A stretch of DNA of 64,000 nucleotides from Bog-756 sp050014755. Its GTDB lineage: Bacteria; Actinomycetota; Acidimicrobiia; Acidimicrobiales; RAAP-2. The translations under genes were made by a program, and so were the position numbers. Each line of letters opens with the position of its first letter. The first letter of the stretch is position 1. Under the pieces are notes generated by a model that was not told the origin of the DNA, did not search any database, and saw only the letters and a list, made by a program, of their open reading frames with translations. Below are positions 15,801-23,422 of this stretch, piece after piece. Where the stretch lies: positions 18,029 to 82,028 of the forward strand of contig JBEKCS010000005.1 in NCBI GenBank assembly GCA_050014755.1. The letters run 5' to 3'.

Positions 15801-18182
15801 CCGCCCACCTGTACCACGACGACCGCGGTGGGTGACGATTCGGGCTGTGCCTTCGACGACCTCCCGCCGGGAAGTTTCTCAGTGGGGATCGATCTGTCGA
15901 CCGCGGGCGCCACCGCGACGTACCCCCTCTACGCGGTCGGCACCGACACCCAGCAGGCCGACCAGTCCGTCACCGTCAACCCGGGCGACAAGGCGACGGT
16001 CCCGTTCCAGGTCGCTCAGGCGCCGGGCCTCAACGTGACCGTGTCCGGGGTGAACGACACCGATTCGGCCGGCACCACGATCAAGATCATTCCCGAAGGC
16101 GGTCAGGCCGAGCCGGGTTGGTGGGCCGATTCCAACCAGGGGGCCTGGCCGCCGGAGTGCACGACCACGTCACTGGCTGGCGACGAGTCGTGGTGCTCGT
16201 ACACGTCCCTCCCTCCGGGGACCTGGACCGTTTCCATCGACGCGTCGACCGCGGCGGGGTCGACGGCCATTCCGGACGCCGTCCCGATCTACGTGTCGGG
16301 CACCAACTCGCAAACCGGCGTCCAGAACGACGTCGACCTCACTCCGGGAGTCAACCGCGGAACGAACTTCACCGTCGCTCAGGCACCGGGCCTCAACGTG
16401 ACCGTGTCCGGGGTGAGCGACACCGATTCGGCCGGCACCACGATCGAGATCATTCCTGAAAGTGGCCAGACCGAGCCGGATTGGTGGGCCGATTCCAACC
16501 AGGGAGCCTGGCCGCCGGAGTGCACCACCACGTCACTGTCGGGCGACGAGTCGTGGTGCTCGTACACGTCCCTCCCTCCGGGGACCTGGGCCGCATCCAT
16601 CGATACGTCGACCGCGGCTTATGCAGATGTACTCCCCCTCTACGTGTCGGGGACCGACTTCGACACCGGAGTGCAGAACGGGATCGATCTCGCTGCGGGG
16701 ATCAACAGCGGAACTGATTTCGAGGTCGCTCCGCCTCCGGTGACCTCCATGGCCTCAGGGCCGTCGACCGCCACCGATGGCGCCGTGACCGCCACCGCTA
16801 GCGGCGGTACCGGCTCCGTCACCGTCGGCGAATACGGCGGCGACCCTCAGAGCGCCCTGGCGTTCGTCAGCGGCAGCAACTACTCCGACGTCTACCTCCC
16901 TCCTGGGAACACCTTCACGGGCCTCACCTTCACGGAATGCGGCCTGACCAGCCACTCGAGCATGGGATGGTGGAACCCGGTGGGCGACGGCGGCGCCCTC
17001 GGCTCGTGGGAACCGGTGACCGGCGATCCCGGGCCGACGTACGCGAACGGGTGCCTGACCGTGACACTGAACGCCCTGACCAGTCCCAGCTTGGCGCAAC
17101 TCGACGGGACGGTATTCGGGGCGGGCCTGCCCGCTCCGCCAACTCCGACCGTCACCTCCCCCGCATCGGGCGCCGTCTACGTCCTGGGCCAGTCGGTGTC
17201 CACACGGTTCACCTGTAGGGACAGTGCGCTAGGCCCGGGGATCTCGTCGTGCACCGACTCCGATGGCTCGACGCGCGGTACGGGGGCGCTTCCGACCTCG
17301 TCGCTCGGTGCCTTCACCTACTCGGTGACTGCCGTGTCCAAGGACGGCGAGACGAGCACGACGAAAGTCCACTACTCGGTCGTGCCGTCTCCGTCCTCGG
17401 GTTACGACCTGGTGGGCCGTGACGGGGGGGTGTTCGTGTTCCCGACCGGCCAGTCCGGCGGCTTCTACGGCTCGCTACCCGGTCTCGGGATCCATGTCGA
17501 CGACATCGTGGGAATGGTGCCCACGGCAAACGACCACGGCTACTTCGTGGTCGGATCCGACGGCGGGGTCTTCGCCTTCGGGGATGCCCCCTTCGAGAAC
17601 TCGCTCCCCGGGATCGGGGTCCAGGTGAACGACATCGTGGGGATCGTGCCCACCGCCGACGACAAGGGCTACTTCGTGGTCGGATCCGACGGCGGGGTGT
17701 TCACGTTCGGCGATGCCCCGTACCTGGGATCGTTGCCCGGTATCGGAGTCCACGTCACCGACATCGTGGGCATCGCCGCCGATCCCACCGACACCGGATA
17801 CTGGCTCGTCGAGGCCAATGGCACGGTCCACGCATTCGGCACGGCGGCCAACTTCGCCTCGGCCGCCGGGACGTCGTCTCCGGTCAGCACCATCGAGTCC
17901 ACACCCGACGGTGGAGGGTACTGGATCGTGACCCAAAACGGCTCGGTCGACGCATTCGGTGACGCCAGGTTCTCCGGCTCGCTGCCCGGGATCGGGGTGA
18001 TCCCGAGCCGACCGGTGATCGGCCTCGTCCCCACCAGCGATGACGGCGGGTACTGGCTCATCGGATCCGACGGCGGGGTGTTCGCCTTCGGCGACGCACC
18101 CTTCGTGGGTTCGCTGCCGGGGCTGGGAGCCTCGGTGACCGACATCGTGGGCGCGGTACCGACGCATCCGTCATCGGCATGA
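12852..18182 (+). CDS. Giant secreted multi-repeat protein (Ig-like and SxxGGVFxFGDAxF repeats)
   Basis: This is a 1776-residue exported protein. Start GTG 12852 is preceded by GGGGGAG. The basic N-terminus is followed by a hydrophobic signal sequence ending near VAGANPVA (about residues 25-42). Residues about 50-565 hold two or three long beta-rich Ig-like units of about 210 residues ('SVSPDPMVLSSPGGSASFTV', '...TFTVEAP'). About 820-1300 holds four tandem roughly 118-residue modules with WWA.S(D/N)QG.WPP(T/E)CTTT and a C-x6-12-C pair. The last 260 residues carry five or six 'YFVVGSDGGVFAFGDAPF.GSLPGIGV...DIVG' propeller-like repeats common in Acidimicrobiia. There is no LPXTG or C-terminal helix, so it is probably released or loosely wall-bound. 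A surface adhesin or matrix role is inferred. Confidence 0.88.
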   Translation: MDLGGLARRQGRRGLGSVRGRGFAAAATVAVLVTGTLSVAGANPVAHDTPSPAFSTITLSNDPAVLTGQPGSGSFTATVTFDDASGDPVSGEQVIMVVEDTTTSENMTTLVPNNGQEFTDSDGQVSYPMSCASLGCHPGDRLQISAADGSEDIEAGPVTESVGEVTFAVATGYVGQSNTLIVEDLTGAPTEDKPVSLSLAGTAVTLPSCTTDGTGSLPAAGSSGACSFTVPALGGASPPQSIDAQITVGAQVFDASLLLLAGQSSNATSTISVSPDPMVLSSPGGSASFTVTVDVEDASGSPIAGDPVSLATDPNFGGEAVTSPQTTGGSGVATFVWTCPSGYCEPGQVISVSATDADGLSLGPVDEDVSEIEFSGAGYTGATDTLVVEDLPGAAAEDQPVSLSLDGSPVALTGTCTTSGTGSLPSPAGTDPCTFTVPAISGATPPESVPAVITVGTDVLDQTFTLEPAPALELSPTSGPGGTTITVDGTALSPDDSVDIGFTPFGATTSSVSTECSTDGDGNIINNADTTCQLTIPAESPVGAGAVATQGFAGATATFTVEAPVMTGIDISSAGFTTTPGVPGVEIYVGDTDNLQIEADYSNGTASPLVVPPGDPEPVVSMSIDSDPSGAITFGYTGGDLIPVTANAVTTSPAVIEATYDGFAPAYSDSLNGAVQPCHDCYFVNGALLTVQAQTPGALGIGSTPLAGATADITQGVDEPGAYTVDEPCYPFSSNDEEGCGSPPTGDPATASTSTCTTDDTGSCPLTAMWDPDTVSLTPPLGYTITGVTGCGSVTGPADAPVCDLTPADWSNPLTITFQLLPLPSLVALVSGTNVSGGISDGSTVTLTPDGVSEPSWWAASDQGTWPPTCTTTTAVGDDSGCAFDVLPTGSFSVGIDLSTAGATATYPLYAVGTDSQQADQSVTLNPGDKATVPFQVGFAPSLVALVSGTNVSGGISDGSTVTLTPNGVSEPSWWAASDQGTWPPTCTTTTAVGDDSGCAFDDLPPGSFSVGIDLSTAGATATYPLYAVGTDTQQADQSVTVNPGDKATVPFQVAQAPGLNVTVSGVNDTDSAGTTIKIIPEGGQAEPGWWADSNQGAWPPECTTTSLAGDESWCSYTSLPPGTWTVSIDASTAAGSTAIPDAVPIYVSGTNSQTGVQNDVDLTPGVNRGTNFTVAQAPGLNVTVSGVSDTDSAGTTIEIIPESGQTEPDWWADSNQGAWPPECTTTSLSGDESWCSYTSLPPGTWAASIDTSTAAYADVLPLYVSGTDFDTGVQNGIDLAAGINSGTDFEVAPPPVTSMASGPSTATDGAVTATASGGTGSVTVGEYGGDPQSALAFVSGSNYSDVYLPPGNTFTGLTFTECGLTSHSSMGWWNPVGDGGALGSWEPVTGDPGPTYANGCLTVTLNALTSPSLAQLDGTVFGAGLPAPPTPTVTSPASGAVYVLGQSVSTRFTCRDSALGPGISSCTDSDGSTRGTGALPTSSLGAFTYSVTAVSKDGETSTTKVHYSVVPSPSSGYDLVGRDGGVFVFPTGQSGGFYGSLPGLGIHVDDIVGMVPTANDHGYFVVGSDGGVFAFGDAPFENSLPGIGVQVNDIVGIVPTADDKGYFVVGSDGGVFTFGDAPYLGSLPGIGVHVTDIVGIAADPTDTGYWLVEANGTVHAFGTAANFASAAGTSSPVSTIESTPDGGGYWIVTQNGSVDAFGDARFSGSLPGIGVIPSRPVIGLVPTSDDGGYWLIGSDGGVFAFGDAPFVGSLPGLGASVTDIVGAVPTHPSSA
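15321..16014 (+). repeat. Near-identical 343-bp direct DNA repeat inside the giant gene (copies 351 bp apart)
   Basis: Copy 1 is 15321-15663 and copy 2 is 15672-16014. They differ at only a handful of positions by eye (for example gat/aac near 15400/15750, gtactccccacg versus gacctcccgccg). Each encodes one WWA.SDQGTWPP module. The low divergence at DNA level points to recent duplication or gene conversion. Confidence 0.9.
16017..16589 (+). repeat. Second direct repeat pair inside the giant gene (210 bp, offset 363 bp)
   Basis: Copies 16017-16226 and 16380-16589 begin at CAGGC(G/A)CCGGGCCTCAACG and run to CCGGGGACCTGG, with few mismatches. They encode modules 3 and 4 of the WWADSNQGAWPPEC type. 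They are related to, but clearly diverged from, the pair at 15321-16014, implying two rounds of duplication. Confidence 0.88.
17400..18180 (+). repeat. Tandem GSDGGVFAFGDA-type peptide repeats (C-terminal domain)
   Basis: Five to six units of about 48 residues (144 bp) share the consensus GY(F/W)(V/L)VGSDGGVF.FGDA.F.GSLPG.GV.V.DIVG. The fourth unit is degenerate ('ANGTVHAFGTAANF'). Such units are abundant in secreted proteins of Acidimicrobiia and support the taxonomic call. Confidence 0.85.
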
Positions 18183-18543
18183 CGGGCGCCGTCACCCCTG
18201 GCAGGGCGGAGACGGGGCAGATGGGCCTCGTCGCGTCCGGTCCGGTTCCGGGCGGTTCGACTCGGGACCGGTGACAGCGGATGGAGGCGAGAGGCGAGCG
18301 GTTCTCCTCCGCTGAAGACGTGCGAGTTGCAGTATCCTCCCAGGTAGACCGATTGTTGATGGCGCCCCGCGACTGTTAGTGGACATCCGTCAAACTGGGG
18401 GCGGACCACCACGCCTCGCGCAGCACCCGGACCCGATGGTGCGATTCCGGGCCATTGGGTCCTACAGCTTCCGCAATTCCACGCCGATTGGCCAAGTGGA
18501 GGAGAGGGCCGACCTTTGGGGGTCAGGTCCGCGTAGCACCATC
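18180..18543. other. Intergenic region with stop-codon hairpin
   Basis: TGACGG-GCG-CCGTCA (18180-18194) starts at the stop codon of the giant gene and could act as a short terminator hairpin. The remaining roughly 350 bases to ATG 18544 contain in-frame codons back to GTG 18379, but these encode no recognisable domain and are treated as a leader. I looked for a c-di-GMP riboswitch and saw none. Confidence 0.4.
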
Positions 18544-20727
18544 ATGAGTTCGTCGTTTCGCCGGCACAATCCTGGGCAACACAGAAGGGCGGGGCCGCTC
18601 CTTCCCCTCTTCTATGTGGTCGCCGGTGCCCTGGTCTTGGCGGCGTACTACCTCGTTCCCAACGGGCGCGGCGGCTCCGACGCAGTGTGGAAGGTGGTCC
18701 TGTACTGCGCGGTGAGCGCCTCGGCGGTAGGTGCCATCGGCTACGGGATCTGGCGCAACCGGCCTTCACGGCCGTGGGCGTGGTACCTCGTTCTCGCCAG
18801 TCAGGCCATCTACGCCCTGGGGGACGTGACCTTCTACATCCGCAACGACCTTCTGAATATCACGCAGTATCCGTCTGTCTCCGATGCCCTCTATCTGCTT
18901 CACTATCCGGTTCTCATCGTCGCCCTGGTCATCTTCATCCGTCGGAGGTCGCCGGGAGGCGACCGTTCCGCACTCATCGACGCCGGTGTGCTCGCCGTGA
19001 CAGCGGCCATGCTGTCGTGGATCTTCGTCATCGCCCCGTCCATCAACTCGCCGGGCCAGAGCACCCTGTCACGTGCCACATCGGCCGCCTACCCGATCAT
19101 GGACGTGATCATGCTGGCCATGGCCCTGTGGCTGCTCGTCGGGGCCGGGAGGAGGACGAGATCCTTCTGGCTGCTCGGTGCGGGACTGGTGTTGCTCTTC
19201 GCTACCGACACCTGGTATGCGCTTCAGCAGATCGCCGGCACGTATCACCCCGGCGGCTACCTCGACGGGATGTGGGTCGGCTACTACCTGCTCATCGGCG
19301 CCAGCGCGCTCGATCCGTCCATGGTTCACCTGGGCGATCCGTTGCCGACGAAGAGTCACGGTCCGACAGCATCACGGTTCATCGGCCTGGGCTTCGCCGC
19401 CGTCGCCGTCCCGAGCGTGCTGCTCATCGAACAGGGGCGCAACACCCTGTACGTGTTCCCGGTGATCGCTGCCGGCACGGCCGTCCTCTTCGTCCTGGTC
19501 ATCCTCCGGCTCATGGGGATGGTCGGCGAGCAACGTCGCATGGCGGTCGTCGATCTGCTGACCGGCCTCTGGAACCGCAGGTACTTCGAGACCCACTACG
19601 AGATCGAATGCGCCCGGGCCGAGCGCTCCGGGCAGCCGCTCAGCATGGTGCTCTTCGACATCGACTTCTTCAAGTCGGTGAACGACGGCTACGGGCACAC
19701 GGCGGGAGACCGCGTGCTCAGTCAGATCGCCGACCGCCTGCGACTCGGTACGCGGCAGGGGGATGTGCTCGCCCGCTACGGGGGCGAGGAGTTCGCCGTG
19801 CTCCTGGCCGGTGCCGAGGCGGACGAAGCCCTGCAGACCGCCTCGCGGATGAGCAACGCGATCAGCTCGGAGCCCTTTGAGGTCATGAGCGATCTCCGCA
19901 TTCCCGTGACGGTGTCGGCCGGTGTCGTCACCTTTCCCGACCACGTGCCCACCCCGACCGATCTCGTTGCCGCGGCTGACCGCGCCCTCTATGCCGCGAA
20001 GAGCGCCGGCCGGAACCGGCTCGTCGTCGGGAGCTTCGACCCACCGGCCAACTTTCTCCGGCACGGTCCAGTGGATCCGGTGGTCAACTACCTCGAGGCC
20101 CTCGCCGATCGGGCCGACGCCTACCAGGCCCCGGTGGAACACGGGAGCGCCATCGCCCGATGGGCGGTGGTCATGGCCAACGAACTCGGACTGGACGAAT
20201 TCGCCCAGCGACGCTGCCACCTGGCGGCCCGCCTCCACGATGTGGGCAAGATTGCCGTCCCGATGCACATTCTGACGAAGGAAGAGCCCCTCACCGACGA
20301 GGAGTGGCAGTTCCTCCGGGACCACCCGGCCCAGGGGGAGATCCTCGTCGCAGCGGCCCCCGGCATGAGGGAGATCGCCACGATCATCGGTCAGCACCAC
20401 GAACGCGTCGACGGCACCGGCTACCCCAAGGGTCTACGGGAGGACGAGATCCGCATCGAAGCGAAGATCCTCAGTGTGTGCGATTCCTTCGCCTCGATGC
20501 GAGCGGATCGGCCCTATCGACCCGGACTCAGTGAGGAGGAGTCGCGCGCTCGCCTCCTGGCGGAGCGGGGAACCCAACTTGCGGGACCCTTGGTGGATCT
20601 GTTCGTTCGGCTCCTCGACTGTCAGCTCGTCGGACACCTCGGGCGGCTCGGCGACCCCACCCCCAACGTTCCGGATCCGCATTCCGTCGACCACATTCCG
20701 ATCGGAGCCAACGAAGGCTCCGGATGA
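18544..20727 (+). CDS. Membrane-anchored GGDEF / HD-GYP bifunctional c-di-GMP protein
   Basis: This is a 727-residue protein (ATG 18544 preferred; GTG 18379 would add 55 poorly conserved residues). The N-terminal 330 residues form about nine hydrophobic helices, an integral membrane sensor of the MHYT/MASE-like size class. The GGDEF domain follows with 'VVDLLTGLWNRRYFE' and an active RYGGEEFAV A-site. The C-terminal HD-GYP domain has LHDVGKIAVP, a His in RDHPAQG, and HHERVDGTGYPKGL, so all metal ligands appear intact. One polypeptide thus carries both c-di-GMP synthesis and hydrolysis modules, probably switched by a membrane signal. It stands alone between the giant gene and the zinc locus. 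Confidence 0.92.
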   Translation: MSSSFRRHNPGQHRRAGPLLPLFYVVAGALVLAAYYLVPNGRGGSDAVWKVVLYCAVSASAVGAIGYGIWRNRPSRPWAWYLVLASQAIYALGDVTFYIRNDLLNITQYPSVSDALYLLHYPVLIVALVIFIRRRSPGGDRSALIDAGVLAVTAAMLSWIFVIAPSINSPGQSTLSRATSAAYPIMDVIMLAMALWLLVGAGRRTRSFWLLGAGLVLLFATDTWYALQQIAGTYHPGGYLDGMWVGYYLLIGASALDPSMVHLGDPLPTKSHGPTASRFIGLGFAAVAVPSVLLIEQGRNTLYVFPVIAAGTAVLFVLVILRLMGMVGEQRRMAVVDLLTGLWNRRYFETHYEIECARAERSGQPLSMVLFDIDFFKSVNDGYGHTAGDRVLSQIADRLRLGTRQGDVLARYGGEEFAVLLAGAEADEALQTASRMSNAISSEPFEVMSDLRIPVTVSAGVVTFPDHVPTPTDLVAAADRALYAAKSAGRNRLVVGSFDPPANFLRHGPVDPVVNYLEALADRADAYQAPVEHGSAIARWAVVMANELGLDEFAQRRCHLAARLHDVGKIAVPMHILTKEEPLTDEEWQFLRDHPAQGEILVAAAPGMREIATIIGQHHERVDGTGYPKGLREDEIRIEAKILSVCDSFASMRADRPYRPGLSEEESRARLLAERGTQLAGPLVDLFVRLLDCQLVGHLGRLGDPTPNVPDPHSVDHIPIGANEGSG

Positions 20728-20830
20728 TGATCCGCCGGCACGCTCTCGAGTTGCCACGCTGATCGAACGGCCGCAGAGACGCTGAACGTCGCGCTCCGTC
20801 GGGAAGCCCCCGGCGGCCCCGGCGGCCGGC

Positions 20831-21685
20831 CTACGTGCCGGCTGTAGCGACCAGCCCGGGCTCGACCTGCGCACCGGGAGACCGGAGGTGGACGACCCGC
20901 CGTCGACGCCATGCCGCCCACATCCGGCCGACGACGTAGACCGCGGCGCTGATCGTGCCGACGAGGAACCCGACCGGCCAGTTGCGCTCGTAGGCGATGG
21001 CCAGGGAGGCCCACACCGTCATCAGGGCCAGCGCTACCGACAGTGCGATGGCGACCGGAGGATTGTCGGTGAAACACCGGCTGGCCGCGGGGGGACCGAC
21101 CATGAGGCTGAACATCAGCAATGCTCCGACGACGGGCACCGAGGCAGTGGTGGTCAGGGCGAGAATGAGCAGGAACAGCACTTCCATCCGATACGCGCGC
21201 ACGCCTCGCGCCTCGCCGATCTCCGGAAGCACCGATGTGAACATGAGCGGTCGGTACACGACCGTCACGGCCAGGATGGCGGCGACGGAGAGGAGGGCCG
21301 TGGGGAGAATTTCGTTGGTGCTCACCCCCAGGACTTCGCCGAACAGAAGGGAGTAGGTGGCTTGGGCGTATTCGACGCTGTAGCTCAAGAACAGCTCGCC
21401 GAGGCCGAGCAGCATGACCAGGATCAGGGCCGTGACCACGTCGTGGCGACCCCGCCTGCCCAGCCAGGCGATCCCGAGGGCGCTGGCCAGGGCGAAGGCG
21501 CCCATCCCGTACACGGTGCTGATGCCGATGAGGTAGGCCGCCGCCGCTCCCGTGAACGCTGACTGCGGTAGGGCGTGGGCGGCAAACGCAGAGCCCCGCG
21601 CCACGACGAAGAAGCCGACCACTCCGGCCACCACCGCCACGATGCTGGCCACGATCCAGGCGTTCATCATGAAGCCGGAGAACAT
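20831..21685 (-). CDS. Zinc/manganese ABC transporter permease 2 (ZnuB/AztB-type)
   Basis: This is a 284-residue membrane protein of the ABC-3 metal permease family, with about eight hydrophobic helices. Start ATG 21685 has GGGGAGGAGTG immediately upstream and overlaps the stop of permease 1 by one base (TGATG), so the frame continuing further upstream is not used. It shows the family pattern 'VVARGSAFAAHALPQSAFTGAAAAYLIG' and 'VGALLMFSLMVGPPAASRCFT'. It ends the four-gene importer operon and probably forms a heterodimeric channel with permease 1, as in TroCD or SitCD systems. Confidence 0.9.
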   Translation of the reverse strand: MFSGFMMNAWIVASIVAVVAGVVGFFVVARGSAFAAHALPQSAFTGAAAAYLIGISTVYGMGAFALASALGIAWLGRRGRHDVVTALILVMLLGLGELFLSYSVEYAQATYSLLFGEVLGVSTNEILPTALLSVAAILAVTVVYRPLMFTSVLPEIGEARGVRAYRMEVLFLLILALTTTASVPVVGALLMFSLMVGPPAASRCFTDNPPVAIALSVALALMTVWASLAIAYERNWPVGFLVGTISAAVYVVGRMWAAWRRRRVVHLRSPGAQVEPGLVATAGT

Positions 21686-22593
21686 CACTCCTCCCCGGAG
21701 GCGAGGCGGTCCTGGCGGACCCGGTCCCGCTTGGCCCGCACCGAGGCCAGCAGGTCGGCGGCGAGGTAGAACACGAAGATGACGGCAACCACGCTGAAGC
21801 TGATCGGCCAGCCGTGATGACCTGGCCATGCCGAGCTGTCGTAGGCGAACAGGATCCCCAACCACACCCCGATCAGGCCGATACCGGCCGAGGCCCATAT
21901 GGCCGCGCCCGGCCGCTTGGTCAGGCGGAGAGCGGTCGCCGCCGGTCCGATCAACAGTGCGGTGCTGAGGATGGCCCCTACCGTGATGGCCGACAGGGCG
22001 ACGGCCACGGCCATCAGGAACATGAAGACGATGCCGACCAATCGGACCGGGACGCCCCGGGCCCGGGCCATATCGGCATTGAGCGAGCTGAACAGCAGTG
22101 GGCGGTAGAGCACCAGCACGGCGGCGAGGGCAACTGCACTGAGGCCCACGATGGTCGGCACGGTCGACGCACTGATCGTGAACAGCGAGCCGAAGAGGAT
22201 CGTCGTGGTGGCACCGGTCGTGCTCGAGGAGGTGGTGTCCCAGTAGAGGAACAGTGCGGCCAGACCCAGCGCGGCGCCCAGGACCACGCCGGTCGCCACG
22301 TCCCGCCCTCGGCGGCGCTCCACGCCGAGGAGCTCCATGGCCCCGGCGGCGGCGACCGAGACGCCCAGGAAACCCCACAGAGCGCCGACACCGAGCAGGA
22401 AGGCCGCCGAGCCGCCCGTGGTATCCATGTCCGCGAACGAGTGGCCGGCGAAGGACTGACCCCGCACAACCGTGAACACGCCCACCACGCCCGCCATCAA
22501 TGCCACCGCCCCACCGGCCACGAGCGCGCTCTGGACCGGGCTGCTGGTGAAGAACCCCGTCTCGATGAAGATGTCCGCGGCAAGACCGTTCAT
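21685..22593 (-). CDS. Zinc/manganese ABC transporter permease 1 (ZnuB-type)
   Basis: This is a 302-residue ABC-3 family permease with about eight to nine membrane helices. Signature regions are 'VVRGQSFAGHSFADMDTTGGSAAFLLG' near residue 45 and 'ITVGAILSTALLIGPAATALRLT' near residue 230. ATG 22593 overlaps the ATPase stop by 4 bp (ATGA). It carries a C-terminal charged tail absent from its partner. It acts with the ATPase, permease 2 and lipoprotein to import a divalent metal; zinc is favoured because the flanking regulators are SmtB-like and Zur-like. Confidence 0.91.
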   Translation of the reverse strand: MNGLAADIFIETGFFTSSPVQSALVAGGAVALMAGVVGVFTVVRGQSFAGHSFADMDTTGGSAAFLLGVGALWGFLGVSVAAAGAMELLGVERRRGRDVATGVVLGAALGLAALFLYWDTTSSSTTGATTTILFGSLFTISASTVPTIVGLSAVALAAVLVLYRPLLFSSLNADMARARGVPVRLVGIVFMFLMAVAVALSAITVGAILSTALLIGPAATALRLTKRPGAAIWASAGIGLIGVWLGILFAYDSSAWPGHHGWPISFSVVAVIFVFYLAADLLASVRAKRDRVRQDRLASGEE

Positions 22594-23420
22594 GTACGTT
22601 CCATCGGGCGCGGGGCGGTCCCGAGGATCTCGGTGTCGGCATGGGATCCGGCAACCACCAGGATCCGGCCCTCGACCCGCAGCACGGTGACCGGATGGCC
22701 GTACAGTTCGGCGAGCACCTCGCTACGCACGACCTCGTCCACCGTACCGCTGGCGGCCCGGCCCGCGGCTACGTAGACCACCCGGTCCATCACCGGCAGA
22801 AGCGGGTTCATGTCGTGCGCGGAGAGCAGCACGGCGACGTGGTGCTCGGCCGTGATGCGCTGCAGCAGGTCGACGATATCGTGGCCACTGGCGATGTCCA
22901 GATTGGCCAGCGGCTCGTCGAGGAGGAGCAATTCCGGCTCGCCGATCAGGGCATGGGCGATCAGGACCCGCTGTTGCTCGCCGCCGGAGAGGTTGCCCAT
23001 CCGGGAGTCGGCGAAGTGGGTGGCGTCGACCGCCTCGAGCATCTCGTCGACCCGCCGGCGTCGGGCGGCTGACGGCCTGGGCAGTCCGAAGCGATACCCG
23101 TCCAGCCCCAACCCGACCACGTCCCTGGCCCTGACCGGGAGGTCGGGGTCGATGAGGACCTTCTGAGGGACGTAACCGATCGACCGGTTCCGCCGCACGC
23201 GCGGCTTGCCGTTGATGAGGACGCGGCCCCCGGTCGGCTCCTGGAGTCCCAGGATCACCCTCAGGATCGTGGTCTTGCCGGCCCCGTTCGACCCGATCAG
23301 CCCGGTGAATTGCCCCGGGCGGACGGAGAAGCTCACGTCATGGAGTATCTCCCTGCCGGACAACCACACGCTGACCCCGTCGAGGGCCACCACGTCGCGG
23401 CGGGCCCCGGCCGGGTCCAT
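22590..23420 (-). CDS. Zinc/manganese ABC transporter ATP-binding protein (ZnuC-like)
   Basis: This is a 276-residue ATPase. Walker A is GSNGAGKTT, the signature is LSGGEQQRVLIA, Walker B is LLLLDEPLANLD, and the switch His lies in LSAHDMNP. Start ATG 23420 is two bases after the binding-protein stop, with GGAGAAG nine bases upstream; the in-frame ATG at 23492 inside the upstream gene is unlikely. It powers metal import with the two downstream permeases. The gene order binding protein, ATPase, permease, permease indicates one operon read from the promoter near 24430. Confidence 0.93.
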   Translation of the reverse strand: MDPAGARRDVVALDGVSVWLSGREILHDVSFSVRPGQFTGLIGSNGAGKTTILRVILGLQEPTGGRVLINGKPRVRRNRSIGYVPQKVLIDPDLPVRARDVVGLGLDGYRFGLPRPSAARRRRVDEMLEAVDATHFADSRMGNLSGGEQQRVLIAHALIGEPELLLLDEPLANLDIASGHDIVDLLQRITAEHHVAVLLSAHDMNPLLPVMDRVVYVAAGRAASGTVDEVVRSEVLAELYGHPVTVLRVEGRILVVAGSHADTEILGTAPRPMERT

Positions 23421-23422
23421 GA

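Noticed and set aside
15321..16589. Direct repeats considered as a mobile or CRISPR-like array
   Set aside because: They are in-frame protein modules of the secreted protein, with no spacers, terminal inverted repeats or transposase.
18183..18543. Possible c-di-GMP riboswitch before the GGDEF/HD-GYP gene
   Set aside because: No GEMM-like consensus core (no AGGGCAAACC or GACGCAAAGCC-type elements) was found.
20831..22654. 607-codon minus-strand frame spanning both zinc permeases
   Set aside because: Only the part from ATG 21685 is a permease. The N-terminal half is an out-of-frame reading of permease 1.
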